Positions 38,289 to 47,600 of a DNA stretch of 64,000 nt are shown one piece after another. The translations under genes were made by a program, and so were the position numbers. Below the pieces are notes generated by a model. That model ran no database searches. It was not told the DNA's origin and saw nothing but the letters and a program-made list of their open reading frames with translations. Source of the DNA: Nostoc sp. CMAA1605 (lineage in GTDB: Bacteria; Cyanobacteriota; Cyanobacteriia; Cyanobacteriales; Nostocaceae); assembly GCF_021596505.1 (NCBI RefSeq), contig NZ_PJIZ01000037.1, forward strand, positions 1-64,000. The letters are read 5' to 3'. How positions within the stretch are numbered: the stretch's first letter is position 1; each line of letters opens with the position of its first letter.

Positions 38289-39101
38289 TTAATAATTTGG
38301 TTTGGGAAAGGTATCATCCCAATATTGAGTACAAAGTCCTGGTCTTTTCGCAGGGTTAGTAGTGTAGGCAAAGAATAGAGTTGAACGCTCTTGTGTACGG
38401 ACTGTACCGTGATGTAAAAGCCTTTGGGTATCAGCTATAATTACTGTACCTGCTGCGCCAGTACATGACCTCCAGGCAGATTTAGGCACAATTTTATTTA
38501 ATTCTTCATCATTGATGCCTGAATTATATAATTTGCTGTAAAGTCGATAGAAATTCAGACTGTTGATAGATGTCAAATGTGCTGGAACATATTCAAAAGG
38601 CCCGTGTTTTTCTTCCACGTCATTTAAGTAAATAATCAGCTTGATGATATGGCGGTCTTCTGAATCTCTATGCCATAACATTGTACTGAATTGATTGGTA
38701 TTAACAAAGTCTTTGCGAATTTGTACACCATGATAAGCTATGGGAAGACCAACATAATTTTCCAAAATTTTCAATAATCTAGGTTCGCTTCCCCAGTTAT
38801 AAAAATCGGGTATATGGGTAACTGTATAAATTTCTGGGGGATTTTGGTCTGAATCTTTATAGTTACCTTGTCCCATACTGGGTAAGATAGTATGGGCTGC
38901 ATTCAGCAATTGCGTTGTTGAGTCAAACCCTAATTCTGCGAGGGAAGCAATGCAAATTCCTTCATGTTTAAGAGCATTAACCATCCGGCGATCGCGTTCT
39001 TCTATAGTTGGTAATTTGGCAGTATATCGCCAGATTCGGATTCTATAGTCAACTTCTGAATTCAGTGCTTCTATTTTATCTTTGATGGCATTTAACATCA
39101 T
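38289..39101 (-). CDS. Phytanoyl-CoA dioxygenase (PhyH)-like oxygenase
   Basis: A 270 aa protein of the Fe(II)/2-oxoglutarate-dependent PhyH superfamily. The metal ligands are visible as HRDSEDRH (His-x-Asp) and the distal His in RLLHHGTVRTQERS, whose Arg would bind 2-oxoglutarate. The sequence GPFEYVPAHLTS between them is typical. It probably hydroxylates a small molecule, sugar or lipid. It sits inside the HEP island, 18 bases from a GT2 gene. There are two ATG codons in tandem at the start. Confidence 0.8.
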   Translation of the reverse strand: MMLNAIKDKIEALNSEVDYRIRIWRYTAKLPTIEERDRRMVNALKHEGICIASLAELGFDSTTQLLNAAHTILPSMGQGNYKDSDQNPPEIYTVTHIPDFYNWGSEPRLLKILENYVGLPIAYHGVQIRKDFVNTNQFSTMLWHRDSEDRHIIKLIIYLNDVEEKHGPFEYVPAHLTSINSLNFYRLYSKLYNSGINDEELNKIVPKSAWRSCTGAAGTVIIADTQRLLHHGTVRTQERSTLFFAYTTNPAKRPGLCTQYWDDTFPKPNY

Positions 39102-39118
39102 TGGAATCCTTCATTATG

Positions 39119-40117
39119 CTACTTGGTTTTAATCAGGTAACGTCTGTTGTTGCTATGATTATTGATAATTTCTTGCGTTGCTCCTTCTTTAGATACAAGC
39201 ACAGTTTCTAAAATAGATATACTTACTAAACCAAAGTAAGGGATTATGGTCGTCAATGCTAAGACAGGCCATCTTCTTAAAGCTCCTAATAAAACTCGCC
39301 AATTATTATGAGTAAAATGATTAACAATCAAGTTTCTACAAAAGCTCTCTGAATAGCCTATTTCTTTAAGTTTGACATTTATTTCTGGTGAATAGGTATA
39401 TTGCATTTTGAGCAGTAATTTGGGTTTTACCATCCAATGACTAGCTCCAAAAGCATTTTCTAGATAAACATCTTTAGTGATTTTGGCGTTACCATGAAAA
39501 GCACAAAATCCCGTAATATAAACTTGGTAATCTAAGTTGTTTACACCATCTACCCATGTTTGTAAACTACGCTGTGCTAAATCAGTTCTGTATACTTGGG
39601 CTGACATTAACTGTACACCAGAGCGATTGGCTTTGATACAATCTTCAAATACGTCTCTACCTTCTACCTCTATTTCTTCCCCATCAAACTCATAACATTT
39701 TTGATATACTAACTCACCTGTAATTTGATGACGACAGGAAAAATTTAAAATTAGCAATGCTAAATCTAGGGAATTATTTAATGTTTGAACTAGATAAGAT
39801 ATTGTTTTGATATCGATTTTATCATCATCGCTAATTGTCCAAACATATTTGCTGGTAGCAGCTTGAATACAATAAGCAATGTTTCTCATGACTCCCAGAT
39901 TTTCACTATTTCTGTTAGCATGGAAACTAGTATTGTGAAAATAAGTTTGCCATTTCTTAATGATTTCTGGCGTATGATCAGTAGAACAATTGTCAGAAAT
40001 TAAAATTTCACATTCTGATTCACAACCTTGAATAGCGGATGCTAACCATGTTAATTGTTGATCTAGCAACTCAGCCCGGTTATAAGTAGGAATGGCAATG
40101 GTCAATATTTTATTCAT
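39119..40117 (-). CDS. Glycosyltransferase family 2
   Basis: A 332 aa GT-A enzyme with ILTIAIPTYNRAELL, CEILISDNCSTDHT, and metal-binding WTISDDDKIDIK. The C-terminal region includes helical, partly hydrophobic segments (LALTTIIPYFGLVSISIL) that could anchor it in the membrane. The start is placed at ATG 40117; four further codons to a TTG are unlikely. It is followed closely by the PhyH-like gene, so the two are probably co-expressed. Confidence 0.87.
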   Translation of the reverse strand: MNKILTIAIPTYNRAELLDQQLTWLASAIQGCESECEILISDNCSTDHTPEIIKKWQTYFHNTSFHANRNSENLGVMRNIAYCIQAATSKYVWTISDDDKIDIKTISYLVQTLNNSLDLALLILNFSCRHQITGELVYQKCYEFDGEEIEVEGRDVFEDCIKANRSGVQLMSAQVYRTDLAQRSLQTWVDGVNNLDYQVYITGFCAFHGNAKITKDVYLENAFGASHWMVKPKLLLKMQYTYSPEINVKLKEIGYSESFCRNLIVNHFTHNNWRVLLGALRRWPVLALTTIIPYFGLVSISILETVLVSKEGATQEIINNHSNNRRYLIKTK

Positions 40118-40225
40118 ACAAATTTCCAAAAATTATTTAATTTGGCTAGGTTGTAAGACCCCTGACTACTTCTAGCAGTCAGGGATCTAAACAAATGGGA
40201 ACACACTAATTGCCGGGATTATTTA

Positions 40226-41254
40226 TTACTTGCTATTCCAGAAAAAATCTTGGTTGATTTGTTCAGTCCGAATTAAATACTCTAGTTGTTTTAAGCGGGT
40301 GAATCCTCTAAACAAAAATGTGTCTTCAGTCATATCGATTTGACTAAACAAATCAAACAATTGTCTAGCACCTTTTTGGGCATCCCAATCACACTTAAAA
40401 CCAGGTAAAATGCTGTTAATCTTATCAAAAGATACGCGGTAGCTACGGTTATCTGCGCCGTTATCACCAAAAGATAATTTACAACCAGGGAAGGTATCAG
40501 CGATGATTTCAGCGATTTCTTTAACGCGGTAGTTATTAGCTGTGTCACCGACGTTAAAGATTTGGTTGTGAATAATGTCGCGGGGTGCTTCTAGGACGCA
40601 AACTATGGCTTTGCAAATATCCAAAGCATGAACTAATGGCCGCCAAGGCGTACCATCACTGGTCATTTTAATTTCCTTAGTAGTCCAAGCCAAGCCGGCT
40701 AAGTTGTTCAATACGATGTCAAAACGCATTCTAGGAGAAGCACCAAAAGCTGTGGCGTTCCGCATGAAAGTGGGAGAGAAATCATCATCCGCAAGGAGTG
40801 TAACATCCCTTTCCACTAGAGTTTTGCACTCTGCGTAGGCTGTTTGGGGGTTGATGGGAGATTCTTCTGTAACATCGCCTTCTGTAGCTACACCATAGAC
40901 GCTACAAGAAGACATATAGACGAAGCGACGAACACCCATTGTTTTCGCCAAATTCGCTAGACGTACAGAACCTAAATGATTGATGTCGTAGGTAATGTTG
41001 GGTGCTAGTTGTCCGGTGGGATCGTTGGATAACTCCGCCATATGGACGATAGCTTCCACACCTTCTAAGTCTTCGGGGTTGATATGACGAATATCTTTGT
41101 TGAGGGTTTTGGCTGTGATTGGAGTACCGTTGTATAGCCAACCAACTTTATAGAAACCAGTGTCTACCCCAATAACTTCGTGTCCCCGTGCAGTTAATAA
41201 AGGGGGTAATAAACAACCTAAATAGCCTTCAGTTCCAGTTACTAAAATTTTCAT
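40226..41254 (-). CDS. NAD-dependent epimerase/dehydratase (extended SDR)
   Basis: A 342 aa nucleotide-sugar enzyme. It has the Rossmann GTEGYLG motif (GxxGxxG) at the N-terminus, MSSCSVYG, the catalytic YAECK (Y-x3-K), RNATAFGASPRMRFD and a C-terminal substrate-binding part. It would act on UDP- or CDP-sugars feeding the heterocyst polysaccharide. It corresponds to the epimerase gene alr2827 in Anabaena (from memory). Which carbon it acts on cannot be settled by eye. Confidence 0.87.
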   Translation of the reverse strand: MKILVTGTEGYLGCLLPPLLTARGHEVIGVDTGFYKVGWLYNGTPITAKTLNKDIRHINPEDLEGVEAIVHMAELSNDPTGQLAPNITYDINHLGSVRLANLAKTMGVRRFVYMSSCSVYGVATEGDVTEESPINPQTAYAECKTLVERDVTLLADDDFSPTFMRNATAFGASPRMRFDIVLNNLAGLAWTTKEIKMTSDGTPWRPLVHALDICKAIVCVLEAPRDIIHNQIFNVGDTANNYRVKEIAEIIADTFPGCKLSFGDNGADNRSYRVSFDKINSILPGFKCDWDAQKGARQLFDLFSQIDMTEDTFLFRGFTRLKQLEYLIRTEQINQDFFWNSK

Positions 41255-41540
41255 TTGCGTGAAATTCTCTTGTATGAATTATTGGAGTTATAGGAATCCG
41301 ACTTAATTTGGAGAAGAAATCTAAGTATATGTAGGGTGTGTGAGGCGTAAGCCGTAACGCACGCACTAAATGCCTTTGTGGTATCTGCTGTACTCTCGCT
41401 GCTAGCAAAACGGCAATATTGCAGGAGGAAAATCCACACTGTCATTTGCCTCCCCTACATATCCGTTTAAAAATCAACTAGAAATCCTATATTTAGTGTG
41501 GTAGATGAATTAACTAAGTAGAACCGTGTAGATAATTCAA
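41255..41540. other. Intergenic gap with a palindromic repeat
   Basis: The stretch contains TGTAGGGTGTGTGAGGCG then TAAGCCGTAACGCACGCAC (41331-41365), a form of the GTAGGGTGCGT/ACGCACCC repeat common in cyanobacterial intergenic DNA. No gene was seen. Confidence 0.5.
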
Positions 41541-41596
41541 GGTTTGTAGAGAGGACTTTAGTCCTCTAATAAGGACTGAAGTCCTTACTACGAACC
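41541..41596. repeat. Double-hairpin repeat (GGACTTTAGTCC type)
   Basis: The outer arms GGTTTGTAG and CTACGAACC enclose two small palindromes, AGGACTTTAGTCCT and AGGACTGAAGTCCT. The whole is a compact inverted-repeat unit, with no coding potential. Confidence 0.75.
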
Positions 41597-41598
41597 TG

Positions 41599-41686
41599 AT
41601 ACCAATTCACGAAAATCATGAAACAGATCCAAATCTAGAAACCCTTGTCAAATATGGATTTCTTAATTTTGAATTTTGAATTGGTA
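41599..41686. mobile_element. MITE-like element, ATACCAATTC/GAATTGGTAT family, copy 2
   Basis: An 88-base segment with perfect 10-base terminal inverted repeats. It shares CAGATCCAAATCTAGAAACCC-type sequence and the GAATTTTGAATT right arm with copy 1 at 28699. Confidence 0.65.
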
Positions 41687-41856
41687 TGACTATCCTTCCT
41701 CAAGGAATCAACATTTCTGCTCGGCATCTGATTCCATTTTGGATGTAATTCTCCCCATTTGTCTGCCAAAATGGCATTTAATCGTACTTTTAGTTCCCCT
41801 TGCCCCCTGCCCCCTGCCTCTTATCAACCTCCCCTGCTTTCCCTATCCCCTGTTCC

Positions 41857-43074
41857 TTAAATACTACCTACTGTTGCTGGGATATCTGCGTGTTGGGTGA
41901 CTTGTGCGGCGATCGCTTTGCCAATTTCTAGGGAAGAAGTGGCAGCAGGTGAGGGAGCATTGCAAACATGGATGGCATTTTGACCAGGTACAATCAAAAA
42001 GTCATCTACTAGTTTGCCATCATCCATCAAGGCTTGGGCGCGTACCCCTGCATGGGTGGGGACTAAATCTTGGGACTGGACTTCAGGAATCAGTTTTTGC
42101 AGACTTCTGGTAAAGGCGGCTTTACTGAAGGAACGAATGATTTCTTGAATACCTTCGTCAGCGTGTTTGGCGGCGAGTTTCCAAAAACCAGGGTAAGTCA
42201 TCACCTCGGCGAAGTCTTTCAAGTCGAAGTCGGTTTTATAGTAGCCTTCCCGCTTGAGACTTAAAACGGCGTTCGGCCCTGCATGAACGCTACCATCAAT
42301 CATTTTGGTGAAGTGAACGCCCAAAAAGGGAAAATCGGGGTTGGGAACTGGGTAAATTAGGGTTTTTACCAAGTACCGTTTTTCAGGGGTGAGTTCGTAA
42401 TATTCACCCCGGAAGGGAACGATTTTCGCTTTGGGGTTGACTCCACCTAATTTAGCAATGCGATCGCTATGCAATCCGGCACAATTGATCACAAAATGGG
42501 TTTCAAAGCGGCCTTGATTGGTTTCCAGCACATAATTTTTACCACTGGGAACAATTTTCAGCACTTTGGTATTCAGGCGTAATTCCCCACCTTGCTGTTG
42601 AATTAATTCGGCGTATTTTAAACAAACTTGTTTGTAATTAACAATGCCTGTGGAAAAAACGCGAATTCCACCCACACAACTTACATGAGGTTCGATTTCT
42701 CTAACTTCTTCTGAGGTGATTTTTTGGACTTTAATCCCGTTATCTAACCCACGTTTGTAGAGATTTTCTAAACGTGGTAATTCTTCCTCATCTGTTGCTA
42801 CAATAACTTTGCCACAAATGTCATGATCAATGCCATATTCTTGGCAAAATGCCACCATTGAGTCTCTACCATCACGGCAAAACTGCGCTTTAAAACTCCC
42901 TGGTTTATAGTAAATACCAGAGTGAATTACACCGCTATTATTGCCAGTTTGATGAAATGCCCATTGGCTTTCTTTTTCTAATACTAAAATTCGCGCTTGG
43001 GGGTAACGTTTACCTAAAGCCATCCCTGTGGATAGCCCAACTATTCCCCCACCGACAATTACAAAATCGTACAT
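41857..43074 (-). CDS. lhgO: L-2-hydroxyglutarate oxidase family FAD oxidoreductase (LhgO-like)
   Basis: A 405 aa DAO-fold flavoprotein. The N-terminal YDFVIVGGGIVGLSTGMAL is the FAD-binding GxGxxG loop, followed by VLEKE, then HQTGNNSGVIHSGIYY and SFAKAQFC-like FKAQFCRDG typical of LhgO. The C-terminus has THAGVRAQ and NAPSPAATSSLEIG. The usual reaction is L-2-hydroxyglutarate to 2-oxoglutarate. A gene of this class (alr2826, from memory) occupies the same position in the Anabaena HEP island, so an oxidation linked to polysaccharide synthesis is possible. Confidence 0.85.
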   Translation of the reverse strand: MYDFVIVGGGIVGLSTGMALGKRYPQARILVLEKESQWAFHQTGNNSGVIHSGIYYKPGSFKAQFCRDGRDSMVAFCQEYGIDHDICGKVIVATDEEELPRLENLYKRGLDNGIKVQKITSEEVREIEPHVSCVGGIRVFSTGIVNYKQVCLKYAELIQQQGGELRLNTKVLKIVPSGKNYVLETNQGRFETHFVINCAGLHSDRIAKLGGVNPKAKIVPFRGEYYELTPEKRYLVKTLIYPVPNPDFPFLGVHFTKMIDGSVHAGPNAVLSLKREGYYKTDFDLKDFAEVMTYPGFWKLAAKHADEGIQEIIRSFSKAAFTRSLQKLIPEVQSQDLVPTHAGVRAQALMDDGKLVDDFLIVPGQNAIHVCNAPSPAATSSLEIGKAIAAQVTQHADIPATVGSI

Positions 43075-43226
43075 TGGTATTACTCTTAATAAGGCAAAAG
43101 GTAAAAGGCAAAAGGCAAAACAAGAAATAATATTTTTCTTTTGACTTTAACTGTGTATAAGTCAGATATTATAACTTGATCAGCATCAATCCTCGGATTT
43201 TTACTTTTTACTTTTTACTTTTGCAT

Positions 43227-44003
43227 TTATCCCCATACTTTCCAAGGGGCTTGGTTATTATTCCAGAGTTCTTCTAGATAATTTTTATCTCTTAATGTAT
43301 CCATTGGTTGCCAAAAACCATTATGTTTAAAAGCAGATAACTGGTCTAAATCTGCTAACTTTTCTAATGGTTCTTTCTCCCAAACAGTGTTGTCATCAGC
43401 AATAAAATCAATAACTGCTGGTTCTAATACGAAGTAACCACCATTAATCCAAGCTCCATCACCATCTTGTTTTTCGCGGAAACTGGTGATTTTAGTTTGT
43501 TCTTGTCCTAGAGAAATTGCACCAAAACGGCCTGCTGGCTGTACGGCTGTCAATGTTCCTAATGACTTTTGTTGTTGGTGGAATTTAATTAATTCAGTGA
43601 TATTAACATTACTCACACCATCACCGTAGGTAAAGCAAAAAGTTTCATTACCAATATGTTCTCTCACACGCTTTAAGCGTCCACCTGTCATGGTGTTGTC
43701 ACCTGTATTTACTAAAGTGACGCGCCAAGGTTCAGCATAACCAGAATGGACATTCATCTGATTAAAACGCATATCAAAAGTTACATCAGACATATGCAAA
43801 AAGTAGTTAGCAAAATACTCTTTGATGATGTAACCTTTATAACCACAGCAAATGATAAAATCATTAATACCGTGGGCTGAATAGGTTTTCATAATATGCC
43901 AGAGAATTGGTTTACCACCAATTTCCACCATTGGTTTAGGTCTGATGCTAGTTTCTTCACTCAGGCGAGTTCCCAGACCTCCGGCTAAAATTACTGCTTT
44001 CAT
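43227..44003 (-). CDS. rfbF: Glucose-1-phosphate cytidylyltransferase
   Basis: A 258 aa nucleotidyltransferase making CDP-glucose from CTP and glucose 1-phosphate. The N-terminal MKAVILAGGLGTRLSEET and RPKPMVEIGGKP are the nucleotide-binding and sugar-phosphate motifs. FCFTYGDGVSNVNI is the metal-binding D-x-D-like site, and NGGYFVLEP and EKEPLEKLA follow. Length equals the family norm. It is the first gene of the minus-strand HEP island (as alr2825 in Anabaena, from memory). No CDP-glucose 4,6-dehydratase is seen in the window, so the CDP-sugar may be used by the epimerase/RfbC-type enzymes downstream. Confidence 0.93.
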   Translation of the reverse strand: MKAVILAGGLGTRLSEETSIRPKPMVEIGGKPILWHIMKTYSAHGINDFIICCGYKGYIIKEYFANYFLHMSDVTFDMRFNQMNVHSGYAEPWRVTLVNTGDNTMTGGRLKRVREHIGNETFCFTYGDGVSNVNITELIKFHQQQKSLGTLTAVQPAGRFGAISLGQEQTKITSFREKQDGDGAWINGGYFVLEPAVIDFIADDNTVWEKEPLEKLADLDQLSAFKHNGFWQPMDTLRDKNYLEELWNNNQAPWKVWG

Positions 44004-44331
44004 GCAACTACCTCGGAGATTTTTAGGTTGAATAATTTTGATGTAGAGATGTTTGATTTTTGATTGACTTTGCAGAAAGTCTGAAGTCTTTGATCATCAA
44101 AGAATCATTGTTCAGTGATGACGATAAATTTATCAGGATGAAGAGGATGCACTTGGATGGGAGAAAAATTCACTTACCTCTGTAGTTTTCTCCGTACATA
44201 ATTTAACTGTTATTTGTAGTAGTTGTATAAAGAAAGGATAAATAAACTTATATAATCTGTAAAAGCTTAGTGAATAAGAATTATTTTAAAAGTCGTTGAT
44301 CCGAGTGCAATTTGGCGTAGTGATTCTTGGG
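44004..44331. other. Upstream region of the HEP island
   Basis: About 330 bases precede rfbF with no gene. They are AT-rich and non-repetitive and should contain the island's first promoter. A weak dyad TGTA-N10-TACA lies at 44181-44198. It does not match the NtcA consensus spacing. Confidence 0.4.
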
Positions 44332-44612
44332 GACTGGGGATTGGGGATTGGGAGTTGGGGACTGGGGACTGGGGATTGGGGACTGGGGATTGGGGATTGG
44401 GGACTGGGGACTGGGGATTGAGACAAGGGAGACAAGGGAGACAAGGTAGTATTTACTTTTCTTGAAGCACGCTGCTCAACGCTCCGCTTCCGCTAACAGC
44501 AATAACTAAACGCCACGCTACTGCTAACAGCACTCATTACTCATTACTCAGCACTCATTACTCATTACTCATTACTCAGCACTCAGCACTCAGCACTCAG
44601 CACTCAGCACTT
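44332..44612. repeat. Short tandem repeat block downstream of the giant kinase
   Basis: At 44332-44420 GGGGACT/GGGGATT units repeat about a dozen times. At 44505-44531 is an inverted, diverged copy of the 31-bp unit seen at 13763. At 44532-44612 follow CATTACT and CAGCACT units. The array ends inside or next to the 3' end of the multidomain kinase gene. Confidence 0.85.
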
Positions 44613-47600
44613 CCAAGCGTGGAATTACCCGGAATTTGTATTGTGAACTCAGTTCCTTTACCTAACTCAGAATGTACACTTAAGCTACCGCCATGTTTTT
44701 CTACGACAATTTGGCGGGCGATCGCTAATCCCAATCCTGTGCCTTTTCCTACAGCTTTGGTAGTGAATAAATGGTCAAATATTTTTTCTTGCACCTCTTG
44801 GGTCATGCCTTTGCCATTATCACGGATACGGATATATACTTGGTTTGATATAACTTCAGTACGGATAGTAATTATCTGGGGATTGGCTTCTAGTTCTAGA
44901 AAGGATTTAGTTTGCGCCATTTCGTCAAACATATCGATGGCATTGGCCAGGATATTCATAAACACTTGGTTTAACTGCCCAGGGAAGCATTCAATGGTGG
45001 GTAAATCGCCAAATTCTTGTATAACTTGAATTGCTGGACGGTGTTCGTTGGCTTTGAGGCGATATTTCAAAATTAACAATGTGCTATCGAGTCCCTCATG
45101 GAGATTGGCAGAGATTTTGTATTGGCTATCAGCACGGGAGAAGCTACGGAGGCTATTACTGATCTCTGTGATCCGATTTGTTGCTCCTTTCATCGAATTG
45201 AGTAACTTTGGTAAGTCTTCGGAGACAAATTCTAAGTCGATAGCTGTGGCATTATCTTGAATTGCCTTGACTGGTTTGGGATAGTGCTGTTGATAAAGCG
45301 TTAAATGTCCTAGTAAATCTTGGACGTAATCTTGGCCATTGGTAATGCTGCCATTGAGGAAACCGATGGGGTTGTTGATTTCATGGGCAACCCCAGCTAC
45401 CAGATTTCCCAGGGATGCCATTTTTTCGCTTTGTAGCACTTGTAATTGAGTATTTTGCAGTTCGATATCTGCCTGATGGCGTTCAATGGCAATACGGGCA
45501 AGATAGGTGGCAACTTCCATGAGTTGGCGATCGTGCAGGGTAAATTCACCAGCAACTGGCTGATACATAGCCAGGGTAGCCAGCACCTGTCCTTCTGCAC
45601 CTAAAATGGGCGTGGAGGTACAAGCCCGTAAACCAAAGTCTAAGGCGACTTGATAATTAGCCCAAAAGGGGTCGGTAACAATATCTGTGACGGTGACGGA
45701 TGCTTTGCAATAGGCAGCAGTCCCACAAGAGCCGACCTCTGGGCCAATTTTAATGCCATCAACTAAGGCATTATAGGCTGCTGGCAAACTGGGGGCTGCG
45801 CCATAACGTAATCGCCCTTCGGCATCAATCAGCAAAAAGGAACAATAGGCTGGATGGCGAGCATGGCTTTCAATGGATCGAGCAGTTTCTTCCAAAATAG
45901 TGTTGAGGGAAACCCTTTGGGCAATCAATGCCAGAATTTTTTGTTGTCCATTCGAAAGTGCTAGGACTTCTGCTAAATCCTGAGACTTTTGTTGAGCATC
46001 TTGGAGTGAGTGTTCCAACTGTTGATAGAGTCGGGCATTTTCCAGAGAAATGGCAGCTTGGGTACAGAGGAAATTGAGAATTAAAATTCGCTCTGCGGTA
46101 AATACTCCGCAAGTGAGTTGATTATGGAGATATAAAATGCCAGTTAAATGCCCTTGATGGAGTAGGGGGAAACATAGTATGCTTTTGGGCTGCCGTTGTC
46201 TGAGATAGTCACCAATCACAGGTAAGGTAGTTTCCATGTTGTCAATCACCACCACTTCTTGGGTGTTTTTGACGTACTGAATCAGCTTGATGGGGACATG
46301 AGGATGATTGGCGAGTGGTTCAGCACAGAGTTTTGTTTCATTGGGAGTAGCGATTGCTCGTACTTGCCATTCTCCAGTCTCACTCAGCAACATCAAGGCA
46401 CAGCGATCTGCGCCTGAGTTTTGCAGAATGATTTGGGTGAGTTGATGTAGGAGTTCATCAAATTGAATCGTGCTAGAAAGTGCTTGTGAGGCTTTGAGGA
46501 TGGTGGCAAAATCCAGGGAGTAGTTAATTTTGGTACTAATGGAACTCTTGCGGGTGTTGGTATGACCAGAGACAGATGTTGGGGAGATCGTCGCTAGGGT
46601 ACTCAAAATGTTTGTAGATGTTTGTGCCTGTTGCAAGATGGGACGGAGCAGATCGGGATAACGGGTTTCTAACTCAGCAATTTTGGCTTTCGCTCCCCAA
46701 TGGGCATAGCAGTAGTAGGCTTCTTGCATATAGCCTGCGGCAATTCTTTCTTTCTCCCATTTCAGATAGAATCTGGCGGCGAGTTCGTTGGCTAGTGCTT
46801 CTTCTTGAATGAATCCGTTGTCTTTTGCTCCTTTAATTGCCCGATCATAAAAATCAATTGCTTCTACTCTGTGGTTTTTGACTCGATGTTGTTCGGCAAT
46901 GACTAAATCTAATTTATGCTGATAGTTCATAGGAGCCGCTTTTGCCCAAGTCGCCATTTCTTTTAGGTCTTGGTCAATGCGTTCTTCGTATTCTTCTTGA
47001 TAGGATGCCAATCGAGTGAGGGCATCATAAAAACGATAAATGACATTGAGGGGATTCCCAGTTATTCCGCCTAAATACTGTATTGCTGCATCAGCAGATT
47101 GAATCGCTACTTCCCAGTTTTCAAACCAGAAAGCGAGCATTAACTTATTAATAAATATATAAGCTAATCCTGCGTGGTCATTCGTGGATTGATAGAAAGA
47201 CACCATTTTCTTTTCATCGTAAACTTCACCACTAATTAAGCAAGGATCGGACGATTTTCCTAACAGATTCAAAATCGCTTGATGATGAATTTTCTGATAG
47301 TTAAGAATCCCACCCTGATTTATTTGTCGCAGAACCTGTTGATAGGAATCCATTTTAGTTTCCAAATCTGATAGGGGTTCACCCATCAAATAAGGGAACA
47401 TACAGCAGTTCAAAGCAGAGTAACCAGCCGAAGAGGAGTCTCCTGTTTCTAAACCGATGGCATAAGCAGATTGGAATTGCATCAGGCATTCCCGAAAATG
47501 TCTTTTCCAATGAGTGATACCGACACCATTCATCAACAACAACCGAGATTTGTCTTCTTCAGCCGCTAATTTTTGACAAATTTCTAGGGAAAGCTGACCA

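Noticed and set aside
41251-41445. 64-residue minus-strand open frame before the epimerase gene
   Set aside because: It contains a known type of palindromic intergenic repeat and ends at the epimerase start without family resemblance.
44181-44198. TGTA-N10-TACA dyad as an NtcA site upstream of rfbF
   Set aside because: NtcA sites are GTA-N8-TAC. The spacing is wrong and no -10 element lies at the expected distance.
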